From Symbiopectobacterium purcellii (GTDB taxonomy: Bacteria > Pseudomonadota > Gammaproteobacteria > Enterobacterales > Enterobacteriaceae), in assembly GCF_019797845.1 (NCBI RefSeq), contig NZ_CP081864.1, positions 372,001 to 436,000 of the forward strand: DNA of 64,000 nucleotides, given 5' to 3'. A program made the translations under genes and the position numbers. Positions 11,575 through 20,600 of this stretch are shown here, one piece after another. A model generated the notes under the pieces. It saw only the letters and a list, made by a program, of their open reading frames with translations, was not told where the DNA came from and ran no database searches. Positions within the stretch are counted from its first letter, which is position 1, and the number at the start of each line of letters is the position of its first letter.

Positions 11575-11598
11575 CCCTATATATTACATTACATAACG
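11575..11598 (-). promoter_or_regulatory. Candidate ModE-binding site upstream of the modA-like gene
   Basis: Half-sites CCCTATAT and ACATAACG lie 8 bases apart. This is the spacing and near-sequence of the E. coli modA operator as I remember it (CGTTATAT, 8 bases, ACATAACG): the right half is identical and the left half matches 6 of 8. It lies about 60 bases upstream of the start codon, a position suited to repression by molybdate-bound ModE. Confidence 0.6.
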
Positions 11599-11705
11599 AC
11601 AAGCAAAATAATCGGGATGGCGATAAAGCTAAAGTGGCAAAAGGATGATCCTGGTCATGTTGAACAGGGTTTATCCCCGCAGCCACTCTCTTTAACCCAG
11701 TGAAA

Positions 11706-12914
11706 TCAACCCAGTTCTGCCGTGGTTTCCCGCGCAGTATCCGGTTGCTTGCGTCGCAACTGCGTTAGCACCAGCAGCAGAGCGAGTAATGCCAGCACGG
11801 CACCGGAAATGGAAACAGCACCGTAGCTTCCGCCGAGGTTCAGCACGGCACTGCCTAATGCGGCGCCCAGCGCGTTGCCGAGGTTAAATGCACCGATATT
11901 AACCGATGAGGCCAGCCCAGGAGCACCTGCCGCTTCACGCATTACCCAGGTTTGCAATGGCGGGACTACGGCAAAAGCCGCGGTTCCCCAGATGACCAGG
12001 CCGATGGCGGCACCTGCCTTGGTGGTTGCCAGCCAGGGGAATGCCACCATGCTGATGGCGATCAGGCTTAAAAATACCATCAGCGAGCCTTTGACTGAAC
12101 GGTCTGCCAGTTTGCCGCCTAACTTGGCTCCGAGGGTGAAGCCAATGCCAATCAACACCAACATGCCAGTCACATAGCCGGGAGAAACTTGCGTAATCGA
12201 TTCGAGCGAAGGGGCAATGTAGGTGTAGAGTGTGAACATGGCCCCAGCCCCCATAACGGTGGTCGCCAGGATCACTAACACCACGGGCTGTGTGAGCACG
12301 CGCAGTTCAGCTCGCACATTGGGCCTTTCTCCATGGCCGCCTTTGGGCAGGAAGGCACCCAGTGACAGCATTGCCGCTACGCCCAACAACGCGATACCCA
12401 GAAAAGATTCACGCCACCCGACCACTTGGCCAAACCAGGTTGCCACGGGAACGCCGCCGATATTGGCGATGGTTAACCCCATAAACATGGCGGCAACGGC
12501 ACTGGCCTGTTTCTCTCGAGGCACGAGGCTTGCCGCCACAATTGAACCAATACCAAAGAATGCCCCGTGGTTTAAGCTTGTGATGATACGTGCAATCACC
12601 AGGCTGGTGTAATTGGGGGCTATGGCGGAGGCCAGATTGCCCAGGGTAAAAATTGCCATCAGCGCCATCAAGGCTCTGCGGCGCGGCCAGCGAGCGAACA
12701 GCAGCGTCATCACCGGCGCACCGACCATCACGCCGATGGCATAAGCAGAAATCAGCATTCCTGCGGTCGGGATGGATACATCCATACCCTGAGCGATGGT
12801 CGGGAGCATGCCCATGGGGCCGAATTCGGTGGTGCCAATACCAAATGCGCCAACGGCGAGCGAGAGCAATGGCAGGGTAGAATGGGTGCGTGAAGAGGTA
12901 CGGCTTGTCGGCAT
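11706..12914 (-). CDS. MFS transporter, DHA1 drug/arabinose efflux type
   Basis: A 402-residue, 12-helix major facilitator protein of the DHA1 (AraJ/YdhP/NepI-like) group. Visible signatures include GIGTTEFGPMGMLP in helix 1 and the loop 2-3 motif LLFARWPRRRAL (motif A region), with NHGAFFGIG in helix 4. These proteins export sugars, purines or drugs using the proton gradient; the substrate cannot be read from sequence. The start at 12914 has an AGGAAG ribosome-binding site, preferred over an upstream in-frame ATG at 12980 that would add 22 non-hydrophobic residues. It lies between the mod-like operon and the alcohol dehydrogenase, with no obvious link to either. Confidence 0.85.
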   Translation of the reverse strand: MPTSRTSSRTHSTLPLLSLAVGAFGIGTTEFGPMGMLPTIAQGMDVSIPTAGMLISAYAIGVMVGAPVMTLLFARWPRRRALMALMAIFTLGNLASAIAPNYTSLVIARIITSLNHGAFFGIGSIVAASLVPREKQASAVAAMFMGLTIANIGGVPVATWFGQVVGWRESFLGIALLGVAAMLSLGAFLPKGGHGERPNVRAELRVLTQPVVLVILATTVMGAGAMFTLYTYIAPSLESITQVSPGYVTGMLVLIGIGFTLGAKLGGKLADRSVKGSLMVFLSLIAISMVAFPWLATTKAGAAIGLVIWGTAAFAVVPPLQTWVMREAAGAPGLASSVNIGAFNLGNALGAALGSAVLNLGGSYGAVSISGAVLALLALLLVLTQLRRKQPDTARETTAELG

Positions 12915-13219
12915 GATTTGCTTCCTAATCGTTGCGATTTGAACGCCACCAGCATTGAATCGCCCCGGAACGACAGGCATCCATCAGCGCTTGCGATTTG
13001 AACTCGGCATTCTGCCGCGATTAAGCGAGGAGATAAACGTAGAAAAATAAAAAACACTTTTGCGAAAAGTGGCAGACTGATGGCAATGCCAGTTAGTTAT
13101 TATCGATGAAAATACTGAGAGGGATATCGGGTGAAGGCTGTAGAGGGGGTTGCTCTACGCGTTATTTCGGACTCACAGGCCCTGCCGCGTCGGGTAACTC
13201 CCTCTTGGTAATGTATTAA
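12915..13219. other. Intergenic region with a 13-base direct repeat
   Basis: 305 bases upstream of the MFS gene and downstream of the dehydrogenase gene. TTGCGATTTGAAC occurs at 12932-12944 and again at 12991-13003, 59 bases apart, immediately upstream of the MFS start. It could be an operator pair. No coding sequence seen. Confidence 0.5.
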
Positions 13220-14386
13220 TTACAAAATCGCCTCGCCTTCATAGGCCTGACGATACAGCTCAATAACCTGTTCTTTGGTGGCTTTGCGTGGGTTGGTCAG
13301 TTGGCACACGTCTTTCTTCGCATTCTCAGCCATGATGGCAAAATCTTCCGGTTTGACGCCAAGGCTCTTGAGGTCGCGCGGAATGCCCACCTGTTGGCCC
13401 AAGCGTTGAATCGCGCTAATGGCTTTCAATGCGGCTTCATCTGTCGACAGCCCATCCACCTTTTCGCCCATGGCTTCGGCGATATCCCTGAACCGGTTGA
13501 GGTTGCCGATGAGGTTGAAGGATTCAACGTACGGCAGCAGAATAGCATTACACACACCGTGCGGCAGATTATAAAAACCGCCGAGCTGATGCGCCATGGC
13601 ATGTACATAGCCCAGTGACGCGTTGTTGAAGGCAATTCCCGCCAGATATTGCGCGTAAGCCATATTGTCCCTGGCTTTCATATATTCACCATTGGCAACG
13701 GCCTTTGGCAAATATTGGGTGATCATTTTGATGGCTTTTAAGGCGGCGGCATCGGTAAGCGGGTTTGCCATAGTAGAAACATAAGCTTCAATGGCGTGTG
13801 TTAGTGCATCCATCCCGGTCGCCGCGGTTAATGATGGCGGCATGCCGACCATTAACTCCGGATCGTTTATGGAGATCTGTGGCGTAACGCGCCAGTCAAC
13901 GATCGCCATTTTCACTTTGCGTTCTGTATCGGTAATAATACAAAACCGGGTAATTTCCGATGCGGTGCCCGCGGTGGTGTTAATGGCCATCAGCGGGATC
14001 ATGTCATTGATCGATTTATCGACGCCTTCAAAGTCGCGAATATTTCCACCGTTAGCGGCGATAAGGCCAATCCCTTTCGCACAGTCATGCGACGAGCCAC
14101 CACCGAGAGAAACAATCGCGTTGCAGTCATTTTCCCGATAAGACTTGATGCCTTCGGCAACGTTTTTATCCGTCGGGTTGGGCTCCGCACCGCCAAATAT
14201 ATGAACGCCAATACCTGCCTTTTTATAAATTTCAGCAACCTTATCCGCCATTCCGCTTTTGGCGAGAAAGGCATCGGTGACAATAAGGATCTTTTTAGCA
14301 TTTAACGTTTTTGCAAGACTGCCTGCTTCCTGAACGCTGCCCTCACCAAATACATTTCGTGTGGGTAGAAAATAATATGTCGACAT
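13220..14386 (-). CDS. Iron-containing alcohol dehydrogenase (group III, YiaY/DhaT-like)
   Basis: A 388-residue NAD-dependent dehydrogenase of the iron-containing family. The NAD-binding motif GGGSSHDCAKG begins at residue 95. The probable metal ligands are D193 and H197 (GMDALTHAIEAY), H262 (YVHAMAHQLGG) and H276 (LPHG), all present. It is close to both YiaY and 1,3-propanediol dehydrogenase, so the substrate could be a short alcohol, diol or aldehyde; lactaldehyde reduction would fit a rhamnose-using host but is inference, since FucO-type features were not specifically seen. It stands alone with a strong AGGGGAA ribosome-binding site and a CRP-like site upstream. Confidence 0.9.
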   Translation of the reverse strand: MSTYYFLPTRNVFGEGSVQEAGSLAKTLNAKKILIVTDAFLAKSGMADKVAEIYKKAGIGVHIFGGAEPNPTDKNVAEGIKSYRENDCNAIVSLGGGSSHDCAKGIGLIAANGGNIRDFEGVDKSINDMIPLMAINTTAGTASEITRFCIITDTERKVKMAIVDWRVTPQISINDPELMVGMPPSLTAATGMDALTHAIEAYVSTMANPLTDAAALKAIKMITQYLPKAVANGEYMKARDNMAYAQYLAGIAFNNASLGYVHAMAHQLGGFYNLPHGVCNAILLPYVESFNLIGNLNRFRDIAEAMGEKVDGLSTDEAALKAISAIQRLGQQVGIPRDLKSLGVKPEDFAIMAENAKKDVCQLTNPRKATKEQVIELYRQAYEGEAIL

Positions 14387-14709
14387 ACAATTTCCCCTAT
14401 TTATAAATGATGGTTGTCAGTATGTTCATCAGAGCTTCTGGTCATTTTGTTAAAAAATAGCCACTTAGCGCCAACATTAAGCAGCACCAGATATGAGTAA
14501 CAAAAGCAGAGGGTGAACATCTGTGGGCAGTGTAAGGGAATAGTGGTGATGAACTTTGATTTGCATCACATTATGTTCGATTGTTTTTAACAATAAGTGA
14601 CATTGTTTTTACAACTAATTTGCGAGATGTTTAAAACTGACCAAAGATAAGCGTTGTAGTGGGAAGCGTGGAATGGAACGCAGGGGGAACACGAAACGAT
14701 GGGAGAGCA
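14387..14709. promoter_or_regulatory. Upstream region of the alcohol dehydrogenase with a CRP-like site
   Basis: 323 bases without a gene. At 14552-14573 a 22-base element matches about 16 positions of the CRP consensus, with half-sites TTTGA and ATCACA separated as expected. A perfect inverted repeat TTGTT-TTT-AACAA lies at 14581-14593. Together these suggest carbon-catabolite control of the dehydrogenase, though the site is about 170 bases from the start codon. Confidence 0.5.
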
Positions 14710-14928
14710 TTAATAGTCGAAGAGTGCAGCGAGAGAAGTACCAAGTCCTGCGGCGATGATACTGATGATTTCTAAGGTTGGATTTCTGACGCCACGTTCA
14801 ATACCACTTAAGTAAGTTCGATCCAGATTACATCTACTGGCCAGTGCCATCTGCGTGAGTCCGGCCTCAACGCGCAGCGTTTTGATGCGTTGTCCAAAGC
14901 GCCGCGTAACGTCACCGGTGTTCTGCAT
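14710..14928 (-). CDS. Small XRE-family HTH transcriptional regulator
   Basis: A 72-residue protein that is almost only a Cro/CI helix-turn-helix: FGQRIKTLRVEAGLTQMALA then the recognition helix region CNLDRTYLSGIERGVRNP. Size and sequence resemble the controller proteins of restriction-modification systems and other small XRE regulators. I placed the start at 14928 (AGGACA upstream) rather than at an in-frame ATG 64 codons earlier, because the extra N-terminal residues show no recognisable structure. No restriction or methylase gene is next to it. The target is unknown. Confidence 0.75.
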   Translation of the reverse strand: MQNTGDVTRRFGQRIKTLRVEAGLTQMALASRCNLDRTYLSGIERGVRNPTLEIISIIAAGLGTSLAALFDY

Positions 14929-15259
14929 ATCGACACTGTCCTGTTGTTGCTGTCTGTGTGATTCATCATTATAACCCACCCAAAGTAGAACGTTATCTGT
15001 GCAATCTGCATTTTCATGTGTTGCTTCATTCTGGTGATAGCACCGCTGCAAGTCGATGCGGTGAAGTGGGTACCAGCCCGACCTGAAGCCCGAAGGCGCT
15101 AAAGCGCTTGTTGATGACATTCACAACGTTAAGCTCCCACCAAAAGTGCATAAAAATCAGAGCATGCCCGTTGCCAGCCTTTGATAATCAATTGCATCAT
15201 GTAGCGCGTTTTGCCCGATAGCGGGCTGGTAATGGAATGATGAAATAACAGGATGCTCG
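14929..15259. other. Intergenic region upstream of the XRE regulator and the secreted-protein pseudogene
   Basis: 331 bases between divergent genes. It contains a short hairpin GCCCG-ATA-GCGGGC near 15210-15226, close to the pseudogene start. I see no convincing gene in it. Confidence 0.5.
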
Positions 15260-16681
15260 ATGAAGCGGCTAACACTATTGACTCTGGGATGGGTACTGTC
15301 TGCACCGGCGTTTGCACAGCCACAACTGCCGGCGGTGGTTATCAAAGATGTGACCTTGGTGTCCGGTACTACGGTGAGAGTGGGCAATGCCATTAACGCC
15401 CTTTTTCGTATTTCCACGCTGGGGAATGGGACGACGGATTTATGGCTTAATGTCGATTGAGATACCGGCCAAAAAACACATCTGTTTGCCAGTATTACCC
15501 CTCCCGTACCACACCGGCCAAGCATTCGGGTCTATGGCGCGGGCTCACTGGCGCGTTATGTCCCTGGCATGCCTTTCGAACCAGAGGCAGACAGCCCCTA
15601 TAGCACCGATCCTGCACTGGATGTGTGCCAACAAAACGTTCCCATCCCCAAATGGGTTGCGCTTGCTGAAGCCGATGCGCAGGGTAATCGACCCTTTATT
15701 GATGTGACCAACAGTACCAGAGTGGGCGATCGGCTTCAGGTCCGTCTTGCAACGGACTACGGGCGTATCCATCAAGATGAAAAATACCTCGCGCCCTATT
15801 CGGTGAAAATAACGGATAAGGTTTTTGACTGTGCACTGGATAAGGGCCAAACCCTTAATCAGCTGGCGTTGGATAATCAGGGACGAATAACGGATAGCCA
15901 GTCTGAAGAAAACCCTGCATTCACCGCGCTTTCCGCTGACGACGCCGCGCTCGCAAAAAGGCTTTGCGCAGTTAACGATATTCGTCAGCTTGGCGGTAAC
16001 GGCACGCTGGCATGGCGTGAAAAGCCGATGGCGGAGGATTTGCCGTTACGACCTGATTTTGCGCAAAACGATCCGGCACCGATCCAAAGCCATCCACTGC
16101 CACAGGCCGTGGCGGATACCGTGCAACAGGCGGTTGCGACACCGCAGCAGCGCCCGACATTTAAGCGCCTGAGCTATGCCCAAAAATCACCGGGCGAGGA
16201 TCTCGCCGCGTTTGTGGTACAAATCGATGTCCTACCGGACGGAACCGTACTGACGTTGGATAAGATGACGTTGGGTGGTGTGGTGTTTTATTCACAACAT
16301 GTACGTCTGTTTAATATCGTGGACGTTAAAAAATGGGATTCGCTGGCAGAACAACCGGTTATCAGTCATACGCTGGAAAACACATTTGTGCTGCCTTTGG
16401 CGGCGGACACCACGTATCGCTGGAAGAATAGCCAGAGCGATAACAAATCGACCGGTCAGCAGTGCCGTGCAGATAGCGCATGGCGCAGCGCCGTGGCCAT
16501 TAGCCCGCATTTCCCCGGTCGCTATCTGGAATTCACCTGTACTGACGATCGCGGTGATGGCCGCCCGATGAGCAGTGACTATGCTTATCTTGAGGATCTG
16601 CACGTGTTTATTCGTATCGGTTATCACGAAGGCGGTGAGAAAAAACGCTTTGCCTTTGACGATGTGACGCTGGTGAAGTGA
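15260..16681 (+). pseudogene. Unrecognised secreted protein of 473 codons, interrupted by an in-frame TGA
   Basis: The reading frame starts with a clear signal peptide (MKRLTLLTLGWVLSAPAFA) behind an AGGA ribosome-binding site. It meets a TGA at codon 67 (15458-15460), then continues open in the same frame for about 406 codons to 16681. The sequence after the stop (DTGQKTHLFASITPPVPHRP) carries straight on, so a point nonsense change (from CGA or TGG) is likely. The predicted protein has no membrane helix beyond the signal and ends RFAFDDVTLVK; three cysteines lie in the C-terminal half. I do not recognise the family. An internal ATG at 15569 could yield a cytoplasmic fragment, but without a secretion signal it would probably be useless. 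Confidence 0.75.
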
Positions 16682-16732
16682 TCTCTCTTGGCGCACGTTC
16701 CCCGCTTGAGTGGAGAACGTGCGCAAGCTGAA

Positions 16733-18070
16733 TTAACGCACGGCACTCAGCACCTTGTCCAACGACCCGACCAGCCAGTCGATATCCTGCGCCTGAAACG
16801 CCAAGGGTGGGCGCAATTTCAATACGTTGCCATACGGGCCTGCTACCGAGGTCAGTACCCGCTCGGCCCTCAGGCGTTCAATCACATCCAGCGCCAGTGC
16901 TTTGTCAGGGGTTTTGGCGGCGCGATCGCTCACCAGCTCGAAACCGATAAACAGTCCGGCTCCGCGCACATCGCCCACGCATTCATGGCGATCGGCGAGT
17001 TGTGCCAGTTCTTGCCGCAGTTTTTCACCGACAATCAGGCTGTGCTCCTGCAACTTCTCTTCGCGGATCACGCGCAACACTGCCTGCGCCGCCGCCATGG
17101 AGACCGGATTGCCGCCAAAGGTGTTGAAATAGGGGATTTCATCGCTAAAGGCGGCCAATACATCGGCTTTGGCCAGTAGGCCAGACACCGGAATCCCGTT
17201 ACCCATTGGTTTACCCAGCGTCACCACATCTGGCACGATGCCGTGACGTGCGAATCCCCAGAAGCTGTCGCCAGTGCGTGCAAATCCCGGTTGTACCTCG
17301 TCGGCGATAAAAATACCGCCATTGGCATGCACCACGTCGAGTGCTGGTTTCAGAAAGCCTGCCGGCCCTGGCAGCACGCCATCAGAAGAGAAGATCGAAT
17401 CGACCAGCAGACCCGCGAATTTGATGCCATGCGCGGCCATGTCGTCGATCTGTTTTTGGATTTCATTGGCAAACCAGATGCCTAAATCGGGTGTGTCAAC
17501 GCGGTAACGATCGGGGGGCGGCACCAGACGCGTGGTGGGGGCGAGCGGTTGGCCGCTGCCCAGTGACTGTGATGCGCCGGAGGTCAGTTTGCTGGTGCCG
17601 TGGTAGGCCTCCTGGCTGACGATGATGCCGGTACCGCCGCTGTACGCTTTGGCGATACGGATCGCCAGATCGTTGGCTTCCGAGCCGGTGCACATGTACA
17701 TCGCTTTGTTGATGTCGTCAGGTACGGTCGTCAGCAGGTCGGCGGTGTAATCCAGAATCCGTTCATGCAAATAGCGGGTGTGGGTATTAAGCTGGCTCAT
17801 CTGCTCATGCACGGCGGCAATGACAGCGGGGTGGCAGTGTCCGATGCTGGCAACGTTGTTATAGACATCCAGATATTTATCGCCAGCGGCATCCCACAGG
17901 TATTGCCCTTCACCGCGGACCAAATGCACGGGGTTGCGATAAAACAAACGGTAGGATTCACCGAGCAGTCGGCTGCGTTTATCGGTCAGTTTGCGCGTTT
18001 CGGCATCCAACGCATCCGCGTGTTCTGCGCGAAAGCTATTGGTATCCATGATAGTTGAACGTGTTGCCAT
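16733..18070 (-). CDS. Class III PLP-dependent aminotransferase or ammonia/phospho-lyase
   Basis: A 445-residue enzyme of fold-type I. The PLP lysine is K287 (TLGKPMGNGIPVSG); the cofactor-binding FIADEVQPGFARTG and the MCTGSEANDLAIRIA segment are typical of the AGXT2/ethanolamine-phosphate phospho-lyase branch of the class III aminotransferases. That branch includes enzymes acting on ethanolamine phosphate and on 1-hydroxy-2-aminoethylphosphonate. The divergent genes encode an importer resembling those for 2-aminoethylphosphonate, so a small aminophosphonate or phosphorylated amine is a plausible substrate; no phnW or phnX is present in the window. The start at 18070 has a GGAG site. The shared upstream region contains palindromes likely bound by the DeoR regulator. 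Confidence 0.8.
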   Translation of the reverse strand: MATRSTIMDTNSFRAEHADALDAETRKLTDKRSRLLGESYRLFYRNPVHLVRGEGQYLWDAAGDKYLDVYNNVASIGHCHPAVIAAVHEQMSQLNTHTRYLHERILDYTADLLTTVPDDINKAMYMCTGSEANDLAIRIAKAYSGGTGIIVSQEAYHGTSKLTSGASQSLGSGQPLAPTTRLVPPPDRYRVDTPDLGIWFANEIQKQIDDMAAHGIKFAGLLVDSIFSSDGVLPGPAGFLKPALDVVHANGGIFIADEVQPGFARTGDSFWGFARHGIVPDVVTLGKPMGNGIPVSGLLAKADVLAAFSDEIPYFNTFGGNPVSMAAAQAVLRVIREEKLQEHSLIVGEKLRQELAQLADRHECVGDVRGAGLFIGFELVSDRAAKTPDKALALDVIERLRAERVLTSVAGPYGNVLKLRPPLAFQAQDIDWLVGSLDKVLSAVR

Positions 18071-18477
18071 GATGACTCCAAATTTCGGTTAAGCACCGTA
18101 TTTCTGTCAGACACCGTGCATAAACAGGATGGGAATAGCTTACGCACTAACGCGATTGAAAGGCAACAAAATACACAAAAACATTTAAATGCACTTTTTT
18201 GATGCGTGTAAAACACCAAAAAAGTGCAATCCTTTACACACCATTCTGCGTTACTACTCTCCGATTACACCACGATAATTAAGCAATACCTTGTTTTATT
18301 AGCCTCTATTACTCTGATGGGAGCGCTTTTTCGCGGATTGGCATGATTAGTGCTTAAAACTACACAGATGCAAAATAACGCACAGAAAAACGCAGAATGT
18401 GAAATGCACAAAAGTGCTCACTTTCTCAGGGCTACGCCACCGAGTTATGACTTCCGCAACCATTAAGGGGAACATTT
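18071..18477. promoter_or_regulatory. Divergent control region with GCAC...GTGC inverted repeats
   Basis: 407 bases between the PLP enzyme and the binding-protein gene. GCACTTTTTT at 18191-18200 and AAAAAAGTGC at 18218-18227 are exact inverted arms 17 bases apart. A compact version, GCACAAAAGTGC, lies at 18406-18417, about 60 bases before the binding-protein start. The shared core suggests one regulator binding near both promoters; the DeoR protein of the cluster is the obvious candidate. No gene in the interval. Confidence 0.6.
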
Positions 18478-19494
18478 ATGAAACGTTTTTCATTACGCCG
18501 TACCAGTCTGATGGCGGCATGCGCCTTTGCGACCCTGGTGGGAGCGGCACAGGCAGGCACCATCACGGTGTATACCTCGTTGGAGGAGGATGAAATCAAG
18601 GATTACGTGGCGCAGGCGAAGAAGGACATGCCGGATGTCACCGTGAATGTGCTGCGTTTGTCGACGGGCGATCTCGGTCCGCGCATCCTGGCAGAAGCCA
18701 AGAACCCACAGCACGACGTAGTCTGGGGATGGGCGCTGACCAACGTGATGGACCCGCGTATTTCCGCGCTGCTTGAGCCGTATGCTGCCAAAGGCAGTGA
18801 AAAACTGGATGAAACCTATCGCGCACCGGATAACAAATGGTTTGCGGCCACCGGTTACATGGCGGCGTTCTGTGTGAACACTGAAGCGCTCAAAGCGAAA
18901 AACCTGCCGGTTCCTGCCACCTGGCAAGATCTGACCAACCCGATTTACAAAGGCGAAGTGGTGATGCCGAACCCGGTTTCATCGGGTACAGGGTATCTGC
19001 AAATCGCCGCGCTGCTGCAATCCAAAGGGGACGATAAAGGGTGGGAATTCCTCAAATCGCTGGATGGCAATATTGCCCAATACACCAAATCCGGCTCTCG
19101 CCCGTGTAAAGCGGCGCGCACCGGTGAATACGCTATTGGCGTGTCGTTGGCGTTTGCCGCAATGCAATCTATCGAAGAAGGATATCCGGTCAAAATGGTC
19201 ATTCCCAGCGATGGTGCAGGCTATGAGCTGGAAGCCTCCGGTCTGATGGCCGCATCAAAAAATAAAGCCGACGCCCAGCGTTTCCTGGATTGGACCTTAT
19301 CTAACAGCGCCGCGACGCTGTACACCAAATACAAAGAGATCGTCACCATCCCCGGCGTCGAACAATCGAAAGCCGCCAAGCTGGCGGGCCTGCCTGCCGA
19401 TCTCTCCAGCGTACTGTTCCCGGTTGATTTCGCCAAGAGCGCCAAACAGCGTGATGCTATTTTGGAAACCTGGCGAAAGGCGATTGGTCGCTGA
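18478..19494 (+). CDS. Periplasmic binding protein of a 2-aminoethylphosphonate-type ABC importer
   Basis: A 338-residue secreted protein with signal peptide ending GAAQA and a mature start TITVYTSLEEDEIKDY, the pattern of the Fe(3+)/2-aminoethylphosphonate binding-protein group. The segment STGDLGPRILAEAKNPQHDVVWG is close to the putative aminoethylphosphonate-binding proteins found with a fused permease. No run of tyrosines expected for ferric binding (FbpA) is obvious. It has a strong AGGGGAA site. It is the first gene of a binding protein-ATPase-permease-regulator series; a hairpin after it probably keeps its transcript level high. Ligand assignment is inference from family and context. 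Confidence 0.75.
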   Translation: MKRFSLRRTSLMAACAFATLVGAAQAGTITVYTSLEEDEIKDYVAQAKKDMPDVTVNVLRLSTGDLGPRILAEAKNPQHDVVWGWALTNVMDPRISALLEPYAAKGSEKLDETYRAPDNKWFAATGYMAAFCVNTEALKAKNLPVPATWQDLTNPIYKGEVVMPNPVSSGTGYLQIAALLQSKGDDKGWEFLKSLDGNIAQYTKSGSRPCKAARTGEYAIGVSLAFAAMQSIEEGYPVKMVIPSDGAGYELEASGLMAASKNKADAQRFLDWTLSNSAATLYTKYKEIVTIPGVEQSKAAKLAGLPADLSSVLFPVDFAKSAKQRDAILETWRKAIGR

Positions 19495-19516
19495 TAACAG
19501 GCTGTTTTTCTGTACC

Positions 19517-19540
19517 AACGCTGGCTGTCAGGCCAGCGTT
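19517..19540 (+). terminator. Intercistronic hairpin after the binding-protein gene
   Basis: A 9-base stem AACGCTGGC / GCCAGCGTT with a short loop and no U-run. Such hairpins commonly protect the more abundant binding-protein mRNA from decay and reduce readthrough. Confidence 0.55.
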
Positions 19541-19601
19541 GAGGCCGTTGTAATACAAGGCGTCTTTGTCCCAGACGTTGTTTAAAGAGGATAGTAAGTA
19601 C

Positions 19602-20600
19602 ATGGCGCTGGTGATTCAGAATCTCTATAAAAGTTTTGACGGCCACGTAGCGCTCGATCGCATTAACTTGTCGATTGAGAATGCGGAGTTTGTTTGTTTA
19701 CTCGGGCCCAGTGGCTGTGGGAAAACCACGCTACTGTGGATTATCGCCGGATTGCTTAGCAGCGATGGCGGAAAAATCAGTCTGGATGGCCGCGATTTGA
19801 TTAACGTGCCCGCCCGCGATCGCGGGTTTGGCATTGTGTTCCAGTCTTACTCATTGTTCCCGCACATGACCATTGCGCAAAACATCGGTTATGGGTTGAA
19901 AATTCGTCACACGCCGGAGGCGGAGATTCGCGATCGCGTCAATAGCCTGTTGGACACGGTGCGCCTTGGCGGATTTGGCGATCGTTATCCTAATCAGCTT
20001 TCCGGCGGTCAGCAGCAGCGTGTGGCGATAGCGCGCGCGTTAGCCGTCAATCCGTCGTTGCTGTTACTGGATGAGCCGCTTTCCGCACTGGATGCGCGCG
20101 TACGTGCCGGATTGCGCCAGGAGCTGCGTGAAGTCCAACAACGGTTAGGCATTCCCACGCTGATGGTGACTCACGATCAGGAAGAAGCCATGAGCATGGC
20201 CGATAAAATCGTCTGTATGCAGGGCGGTCTGATCGTGCAGGAAGGTACGCCGCGCGAGCTTTATACTGCACCGCGCACCCGCTTTGTGGCTGAATTTATG
20301 GGGCACAGCAACCTGTTGCCCAAGGCGACGGTCCAGCAGTGGATGCCGGAACTGTTGCAGACCTCTGCGCCAGAGAATGCCGAACTGTTTATCCGCCCTG
20401 AACGCATCGCCATGGCGAAAGCGCCTGATGCCGAGGGGCAGGTGGTGAGTACCAGCTTTTTGGTTAGCATTCAGCGGGTTGAAGTGCTGTGGAAATCACA
20501 CCCGTTGCTGGTGGAAACCAGCAGTGCCCTCAACTGGTCGGTGGGCGATCGCGTTACGCTCTCCATTGCTGCGCAAGATTGCGCCTGGGTGCAAGCATGA
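19602..20600 (+). CDS. ABC transporter ATP-binding protein, aminoethylphosphonate/ferric type
   Basis: A 332-residue ATPase with Walker A GPSGCGKTT, signature LSGGQQQRVAIARAL, Walker B LLLLDEPLSALD and switch His in MVTHDQEEAM. A C-terminal TOBE-like extension begins after about residue 240 (LFIRPERIAMA). It would power uptake through the two-domain permease encoded next. I chose the ATG at 19602, giving MALVIQNLYKSFDGHVALD, over an upstream TTG. Its stop overlaps the permease start (ATGA), indicating tight coupling. Confidence 0.85.
   Translation: MALVIQNLYKSFDGHVALDRINLSIENAEFVCLLGPSGCGKTTLLWIIAGLLSSDGGKISLDGRDLINVPARDRGFGIVFQSYSLFPHMTIAQNIGYGLKIRHTPEAEIRDRVNSLLDTVRLGGFGDRYPNQLSGGQQQRVAIARALAVNPSLLLLDEPLSALDARVRAGLRQELREVQQRLGIPTLMVTHDQEEAMSMADKIVCMQGGLIVQEGTPRELYTAPRTRFVAEFMGHSNLLPKATVQQWMPELLQTSAPENAELFIRPERIAMAKAPDAEGQVVSTSFLVSIQRVEVLWKSHPLLVETSSALNWSVGDRVTLSIAAQDCAWVQA

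Noticed and set aside
14710..15120. 136-residue version of the XRE regulator
   Set aside because: The additional N-terminal residues show no conserved structure, and a better start with AGGACA lies at 14928.
9166..16681. leuX followed by a genomic island
   Set aside because: The downstream content is accessory-like, but there is no integrase gene and I found no second copy of the tRNA 3' end, so an integrated island cannot be supported from this window.
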